This document shows, in pieces, positions 62,980 through 64,000 of a stretch of 64,000 nt of DNA (position 1 is the stretch's first letter; every line of letters begins with the position of its first letter). Position numbers and translations under genes: made by a program. The notes under the pieces were generated by a model. It worked only from the letters and a program-made list of their open reading frames with translations. It ran no database searches and was not told the origin of the DNA. Source of the stretch: Anolis sagrei (taxonomy: Eukaryota; Chordata; Lepidosauria; Squamata; Anolidae); assembly GCF_037176765.1 (NCBI RefSeq), contig NC_090023.1:154855663-154919662 (forward strand), read 5' to 3'.

Positions 62980-64000
62980 ACCAACTACAAAGATTCTGGA
63001 AACAGCAACCAAAAAGCCCACGATATGGTTCAGATATGTGGATGACACCTTCACCATTGGGAGCCATGGAGAAGAAGAACTCAACAGGTTCCTGGACCAT
63101 CTTAACAGCATTCACCCAAACATCCAGTTCACCATGGAAAAAGAAAATGAAGGAAGACTGCCTTTTCTAGATGTCCTAGTCATTCGTATACCAGATCAAC
63201 AATTGGGTCACACCGTCTACAGAAAACCCACACACAGAGATAGATATCTACATAAAAACTCCAACCATCACCCAAGTCAAAAAAGAAGCACCATTAAAGC
63301 CTTGGCAGACCGTGCAAAAAGAATCTGCGAACCCCACCTCCTCCAAGATGAACTGAACCACCTCAACTGGGCTCTCCAGGCCAATGGATACTCCACCTCA
63401 GACATCAGAAGAGCTGCAAGACCAAGAACAAGCCACGAGAGTAAAGATGAAGATCCACCCAGAGGAAAAGTGTTCCTGCCATACATCAAGGGAACCACTG
63501 ATCACATAGAGAAGCTGATGAGGAAACACAACATACAAACAATCTACAAACCCACCAAGAAAATCCAACAAATGCTACGTTCAGCAAAGGACAAGAGGGA
63601 TCCTCTCACCTCTGCAGGAGTCTACCGTATACCATGCAGCTGTGGACAAGTCTACATAGGGACCACCAAACGCAGCGCCCAGACACGCATCAAGGAACAT
63701 GAAAGGCACTGCAGACTGCTTCAACCAGAGAAGTCAGCCATAGCAGAGCACCTGATGAACCAGCCTGGACACAGCATATTATTTGAGAACACAGAAATGC
63801 TGGACCACACCAACAACCACCATGTCAGACTACACAGAGAAGCCATTGAAATCCACAAGCATGTGGACAATTTCAACAGAAAGGAAGAGACCATGAAAAT
63901 GAACAAAATCTGGCTACCAGTATTAAAAAAACTCTAAAATTATAACAGCTAAACAACAGAGAGGAAAAAACCAGGCACAGATTAACACCTCCCAGCAACA
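62980..64000 (+). mobile_element. Penelope-like element with GIY-YIG endonuclease, 5'-truncated
   Basis: The frame is open from about 62990, reading KPTIWFRYVDDTFTIGSHGE, the reverse-transcriptase active-site block of Penelope-like elements, and ends at 63937. Counting from the Met at 63038, residues 194-221 form the GIY-YIG endonuclease core: GVYRIPCSCG...YIG, then R217 and H221. The preceding CCHH-like linker words and LPFLDVLVIR are also typical of the family. Most of the reverse transcriptase is lacking at the 5' side, and the 3' UTR runs off the window. The endonuclease part has no visible break, so the copy is not very old. Confidence 0.88.

Noticed and set aside
63038-63937. 299-aa frame as a host GIY-YIG nuclease gene
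   Set aside because: The frame starts inside a Penelope-type reverse-transcriptase block (RYVDDTF), which marks it as a retroelement.

Overview
The window looks like nuclear DNA from a squamate reptile, most likely an anole-type lizard. The genes are vertebrate, with short exons, GT..AG introns and AATAAA sites. The repeats fit this: tRNA-headed SINEs, Sauria-type SINEs, many L2-clade LINE tails, CR1 tails with the ATTCTATG octamer, and L1, R4/Dong and RTE/BovB fragments. There are also Penelope-like elements and a SPIN-type hAT transposon. The species call rests on recalled repeat sequences, not on a search.

The core is a cluster of three collectin-family genes, all on the + strand. (1) At 13571-17148, a three-exon gene encodes a 169-aa secreted C-type lectin-like protein with no collagen. 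It closely resembles snake alpha-type phospholipase A2 inhibitor (PLI-alpha) and lacks three of the five usual calcium/sugar ligands. (2) At 27072-47055, with a TATA box and non-coding first exon near 25917-25989, lies surfactant protein D (SFTPD). It has seven coding exons, 373 aa, 58 Gly-X-Y triplets, a neck and a lectin domain with all five calcium ligands. (3) At 54890-60134, a four-exon, 263-aa collectin has MBL/SP-A architecture, 20 Gly-X-Y triplets and all five ligands. A degraded collagen exon at about 53767-53815 suggests the cluster once held a further gene.

Layout. 1-13500: upstream sequence with LINE/SINE/hAT debris, an L1 piece at 10866 and a CR1 tail at 12880. 13554-17345: PLI-alpha-like gene. 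17460-25400: L2, SINE, CR1 and Penelope fragments. 25917-47440: SFTPD. Its introns carry a solo LTR (29520-30312), R4 and BovB pieces, a complete-looking young LTR retrotransposon (35575-40837, gag-protease frame only) and a hAT insertion that abuts a splice donor. They also carry an L2 copy ending about 30 nt before the last acceptor. 47613-53600: SPIN element, long inverted repeat, CR1, LINE and L2/Penelope nests. 54874-60690: third collectin. 61066-64000: R4-like LINE with a large hairpin, another LINE RT fragment, and a Penelope-like element with a GIY-YIG endonuclease running off the end.

The three host genes share one exon plan: signal/N-terminal exon, optional collagen exons, 84-nt neck exon and single lectin exon, all joined in phase 1. 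That fits tandem duplication followed by collagen-exon loss in gene 1. Secreted SP-D and MBL/SP-A-type proteins bind microbial sugars. The PLI-alpha-like protein probably has a different, non-sugar ligand.
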